Below, piece after piece: positions 6,605 to 8,739 of a stretch of 8,739 nt of DNA. The notes beneath the pieces are model-generated. The model saw nothing but the letters and a program-made list of their open reading frames with translations. It was not told the origin of the DNA and searched no databases. The first letter of the stretch is position 1, and every line of letters starts with the position of its first letter. The DNA comes from Elusimicrobiota bacterium. Its GTDB lineage: Bacteria > Elusimicrobiota > Elusimicrobia > Elusimicrobiales > UBA9959. The position numbers and the translations under genes are program-made. Location: the NCBI GenBank assembly GCA_030637365.1, contig DAOWGR010000121.1:1-8739 (forward strand), written 5' to 3'.

Positions 6605-7932
6605 GTCAGATACCATTGTATGAATTCATCCCAATAAGACTGTTGGGCTATCTTGAGTTCATCATAGTCCGAATCGTATTGAGAAATAGGCAAGTAAACG
6701 GCTATGCCGCGCGAATTGGAATAATTCCACCAAGTGCGGGAAGAATCGGTATATCTGCTATAAGCGACCGCGTTTTCCTTAATATGACGCATAAGAACTT
6801 CGCCTTTTTTCTTAAGATTCTCGGTTAGGGTTTTGGCGGTGACGATACTTACAAAATGATATAAGTCTTTATTGTCCAATTTGAAGTATTTTTGAGTCAA
6901 ATATATGCAACCTATAATCAAATCCTTTTCTTTTGATTGAATTGCCGCGCAAGCCCAGTCATCCATCAATATAATGAGTTTCTCAAGCTCTGATGTTTTG
7001 ATAAAACTCTGAGTTGATTTTTTACTAATTGACTGATAATAATCCGAATACGCGTCAACAAGAACTTTTGCCGCCCGATAAGGCGTGATTTCGGGATTGG
7101 AAATTATCGGCTCAAGCAGGGTGTTGTAGATATAACCGTCTTTGGGCTCTATTGCCTCAGAGCCGACTATATAGGTGATATTGTCTTTTATTTCATAGCC
7201 AACGGAAGCCATTTGCATAAGGCAGGCGTCTGAAGCGTATACATCAAGTTTGCCGATTTTTTTAAGAGCTTTGGCAAGCTCAGGCGTGGTAAAGTGATTT
7301 TTTGTTTCAAAGTCATAGGAAAGTCCTTTATTCTTTCCTGATTTGGAGTTTTTTTCCCAGCCGGTGCCGTGATTCCAAACGATTAACATATATTTTTCGG
7401 CGGGATATAAGGCTTTGGCCCATACGCCGAAATCAACCAGATGTTTCCAATCGCCCATATCAACCTTGCCCAAATCGGCAAGAACGGGAGATGTTATGGA
7501 GCTTGTGTTATCGTCTTTTTGAATAAAATATCTTTTTGCCCCCGTCCAATCGTTTTCGGAGGAATCAAAACCGTCCATTCTTCCGATTTCAACGACAACA
7601 TTTACTTTATCACTGGAGCCTATCATTTCCATTTCATTTATATCTTTCAGGCCGTATTCTTCCAAATCGTTTTTCGCGTTAATATAAACCATTATCGTCC
7701 ATTCTTTCTTATCTTTGCGCCTGATGAAATTGAAAATGCCTCCATCGCCGAATTCTTCGGAAAAATCAAGGCTATGCCGGGTGCCGTGACGCGGACTATG
7801 TCCATCAAAACGGCCAATGTCGCTCACGGTAATGGAATTTAAATTAAAATTTCCCCGCGCTCCGATGTTTGAAGCGGAGAAAAAAAGAAATGTTGTCGTT
7901 AGCAATGTGATTTTCAGTATCGTTTTTTTCAT
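6580..7932 (-). CDS. Clostripain-like C11 cysteine protease, array copy 1 (promoter-proximal)
   Basis: 450 residues, the longest copy and the first of the four-gene operon. The signal peptide is MKKTILKITLLTTTFLFFSA with probable cleavage near Ala25. The pro-region matches copy 2 except for an 18-residue in-frame insertion (residues 39-56) with three His residues spaced four apart (HSPRHGTRHS). The C11 core begins at EWTIMVYINAKNDL. The catalytic dyad is His188 (VWNHGTGW) and Cys237 (ASDACLM), with Lys202 between them as the likely activation cleavage site. The rest of the chain is the C11 C-terminal part, ending WDEFIQWYLTSLSADKI. A modest AGGA lies nine bases before the ATG. No lipobox, membrane anchor or sorting domain is visible, so the product is probably periplasmic, or secreted by a two-step route. 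Confidence 0.92.
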   Translation of the reverse strand: MKKTILKITLLTTTFLFFSASNIGARGNFNLNSITVSDIGRFDGHSPRHGTRHSLDFSEEFGDGGIFNFIRRKDKKEWTIMVYINAKNDLEEYGLKDINEMEMIGSSDKVNVVVEIGRMDGFDSSENDWTGAKRYFIQKDDNTSSITSPVLADLGKVDMGDWKHLVDFGVWAKALYPAEKYMLIVWNHGTGWEKNSKSGKNKGLSYDFETKNHFTTPELAKALKKIGKLDVYASDACLMQMASVGYEIKDNITYIVGSEAIEPKDGYIYNTLLEPIISNPEITPYRAAKVLVDAYSDYYQSISKKSTQSFIKTSELEKLIILMDDWACAAIQSKEKDLIIGCIYLTQKYFKLDNKDLYHFVSIVTAKTLTENLKKKGEVLMRHIKENAVAYSRYTDSSRTWWNYSNSRGIAVYLPISQYDSDYDELKIAQQSYWDEFIQWYLTSLSADKI

Positions 7933-8015
7933 TTGGCTTTATCCTGACAAACTCGCGTATATATGTATATAGTTTAGCCTGTTCTTAAATCGCGCGACAG
8001 TGCCTTATGATTCCT

Positions 8016-8045
8016 TATATAATAGGTCGAAGGACCCACATGCAA
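8016..8045 (-). promoter_or_regulatory. Possible promoter of the protease operon
   Basis: On the minus strand, TTGCAT (8045-8040) and TATATA (8021-8016) lie 18 bases apart. Transcription would start near 8009 and leave a leader of about 75 nt before the ATG of copy 1. The -35 match is poor (three of six bases). It is the best candidate I could find, and a regulated or alternative-sigma promoter is equally possible. Confidence 0.25.
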
Positions 8046-8195
8046 AGAGAGCTGTAATTATCGCGAATGGCATTACCGCGAAAAACAGAACTCAAATTCG
8101 TTAAAAAATTTCGCTGAACTTTAATCAAGAATGTGAATTGTTTTTTTTAAGTAAGTATTTAAGGGGCGGGTTTTTAATGTCTTTAAAAAATAGTG

Positions 8196-8224
8196 TTGCA
8201 AATTTTAAAACAAAAATGTATATT
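8196..8224 (+). promoter_or_regulatory. Promoter immediately upstream of the FN3-like gene
   Basis: TTGCAA (8196-8201), a 17-base spacer, and TATATT (8219-8224, five of six consensus bases) preceded by TG. The expected start of transcription, near 8231, is only about five bases before the ATG at 8236, and no Shine-Dalgarno sequence is present in the preceding TTATTTGCAGCTG. The mRNA would be nearly leaderless. Confidence 0.5.
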
Positions 8225-8235
8225 ATTTGCAGCTG

Positions 8236-8739
8236 ATGAAATTGAAAATTAAAAATATCATCTTGATTTTTGCAGCCATGGCTCTTGTCGCCGTTAATTC
8301 ATCGTCGGCAAACGCTTCAAAAAAATCTTCCGTTTTAAAACCCGTTAAAGATCTTATCGCCGCGGATATGCCGTATGACGCCGGCGGAAAAGCGCTTCTT
8401 AAATGGAATGTTCGCCCAACCGATTCACCCGACAGAATTTATAAAATTTATGTTTCAACCAAAAGCGCGCGCGCCGGTTGGATTCAAGCTGTAAAGTTTA
8501 CAGCTGATTCAAAACTCGCGAAAGATATGGGACTTCCTTTTTGGGCGTGGAAATCTTCGGCGGACGAGCACGCGGTTAAAATTGACGCGGCTAAATTTTT
8601 TCCGGATTTGTCGTCAAAAACAAAAATTTATTTTAAACTTGAAGAAGTTTTGGGCAGAAAGAAAGTTTCAAGTCCGGTAGTTTCAACAGAGGTTAAGGGC
8701 AATTGGTTTAATTTACCCCGCATAAACAATCTCATTTTC
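8236..8739 (+). CDS. Exported protein with FN3-like domain (3' end outside window)
   Basis: 168 residues are visible and the frame is open to the window edge. The N-terminus (MKLKIKNIILIFAAMALVAV) is a signal peptide with a likely ANA|S cleavage after residue 27. Residues 36-152 resemble a fibronectin type III fold: a leader strand (VKDLIAADMPYDAGGKALLKW), a second sheet with the Tyr-rich RIYKIYVSTKS, and a closing strand (KIYFKLEEV...VVSTEV). The visible part ends with NWFNLPRINNLIF, the start of what may be a transmembrane helix. From memory, FN3-like regions followed by 'WFN..RIN..IF' and a membrane segment occur in membrane proteins of candidate phyla that carry the DUF6754 region. That region would lie outside the window, so this is a tentative guess. 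The ATG is chosen because only it gives an intact signal peptide. A TTG at 8227 is the only in-frame upstream alternative. Confidence 0.75.
   Translation, partial: MKLKIKNIILIFAAMALVAVNSSSANASKKSSVLKPVKDLIAADMPYDAGGKALLKWNVRPTDSPDRIYKIYVSTKSARAGWIQAVKFTADSKLAKDMGLPFWAWKSSADEHAVKIDAAKFFPDLSSKTKIYFKLEEVLGRKKVSSPVVSTEVKGNWFNLPRINNLIF

Larger units (their letters stand above)
7933..8235. other. Divergent intergenic region
   Basis: These 303 bases separate the minus-strand protease operon from the plus-strand FN3-like gene. No coding frame is supportable. The part next to the proteases has an alternating TA tract (about 7958-7970). An imperfect direct repeat, ATTATCGCGAA (8057-8067) and ATTACCGCGAA (8072-8082), has a 15-base period. 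The last 100 bases are very A/T-rich and hold the plus-strand promoter. The minus-strand operon promoter is not clear. Confidence 0.5.

Noticed and set aside
3004..7842. Repeated plus-strand frames antisense to the protease array, similar to one another
   Set aside because: They resemble each other only because they are reverse-strand readings of conserved protease codons. They have no ribosome sites or signal sequences.
2545..7932. CRISPR or mobile-element explanation for the repeats
   Set aside because: The repeats are whole coding genes of about 1.34 kb with no short regular spacers, transposase or terminal inverted repeats.

Overview
The window looks like a Gram-negative, didermic bacterium of moderate GC, probably from an uncultured or candidate phylum. 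An Elusimicrobiota-like relative is my guess from the style of the proteins, and the sequence does not prove it. The Gram-negative call rests on an outer-membrane beta-barrel gene with a cleavable signal peptide and a C-terminal Phe, and on the fact that every complete protein has a Sec signal or an N-terminal membrane segment.

Layout from left to right: (1) positions 2-724, the 3' part of a plus-strand conserved gene with a KOW/SH3-like C-terminal barrel. (2) 725-1062, a gene-free stretch with a cluster of small palindromes. (3) A divergent pair: a minus-strand exported or anchored pentapeptide-repeat protein (1063-1569) and a plus-strand outer-membrane beta-barrel protein (1787-2497). They are separated by back-to-back sigma70-type promoters whose -35 boxes sit in the arms of a perfect 9-bp inverted repeat. 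(4) The dominant feature is a minus-strand array of four complete, paralogous, exported clostripain-like (peptidase family C11) cysteine proteases (7932 down to 2545). The genes are separated by only 29, 29 and 35 nt and read like one operon. (5) 7933-8235, a divergent intergenic region. (6) From 8236 to the window edge, the 5' part of an exported protein with a fibronectin-type-III-like domain.

All four proteases keep the His-Gly and Asp-Ala-Cys catalytic motifs and a Lys 14 residues after the His, at the spacing of the known activation site of PmC11. They therefore look like active, self-maturing Arg/Lys-specific proteases, not decayed copies. The copies are mosaic. Copies 2 and 3 share a nearly identical 5' end and upstream spacer. 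Copies 1 and 2 share the linker that follows. Copies 3 and 4 share a 178-nt catalytic block with two mismatches. Copy 4 has an unrelated signal peptide. This indicates tandem duplication followed by unequal crossing-over or gene conversion, with the N-terminal pro-region diversifying (a His-rich insert in copy 1, a Pro/Glu-rich linker in copy 3). The function of the array (nutrient proteolysis, envelope processing or interaction with other cells) cannot be decided from this sequence.
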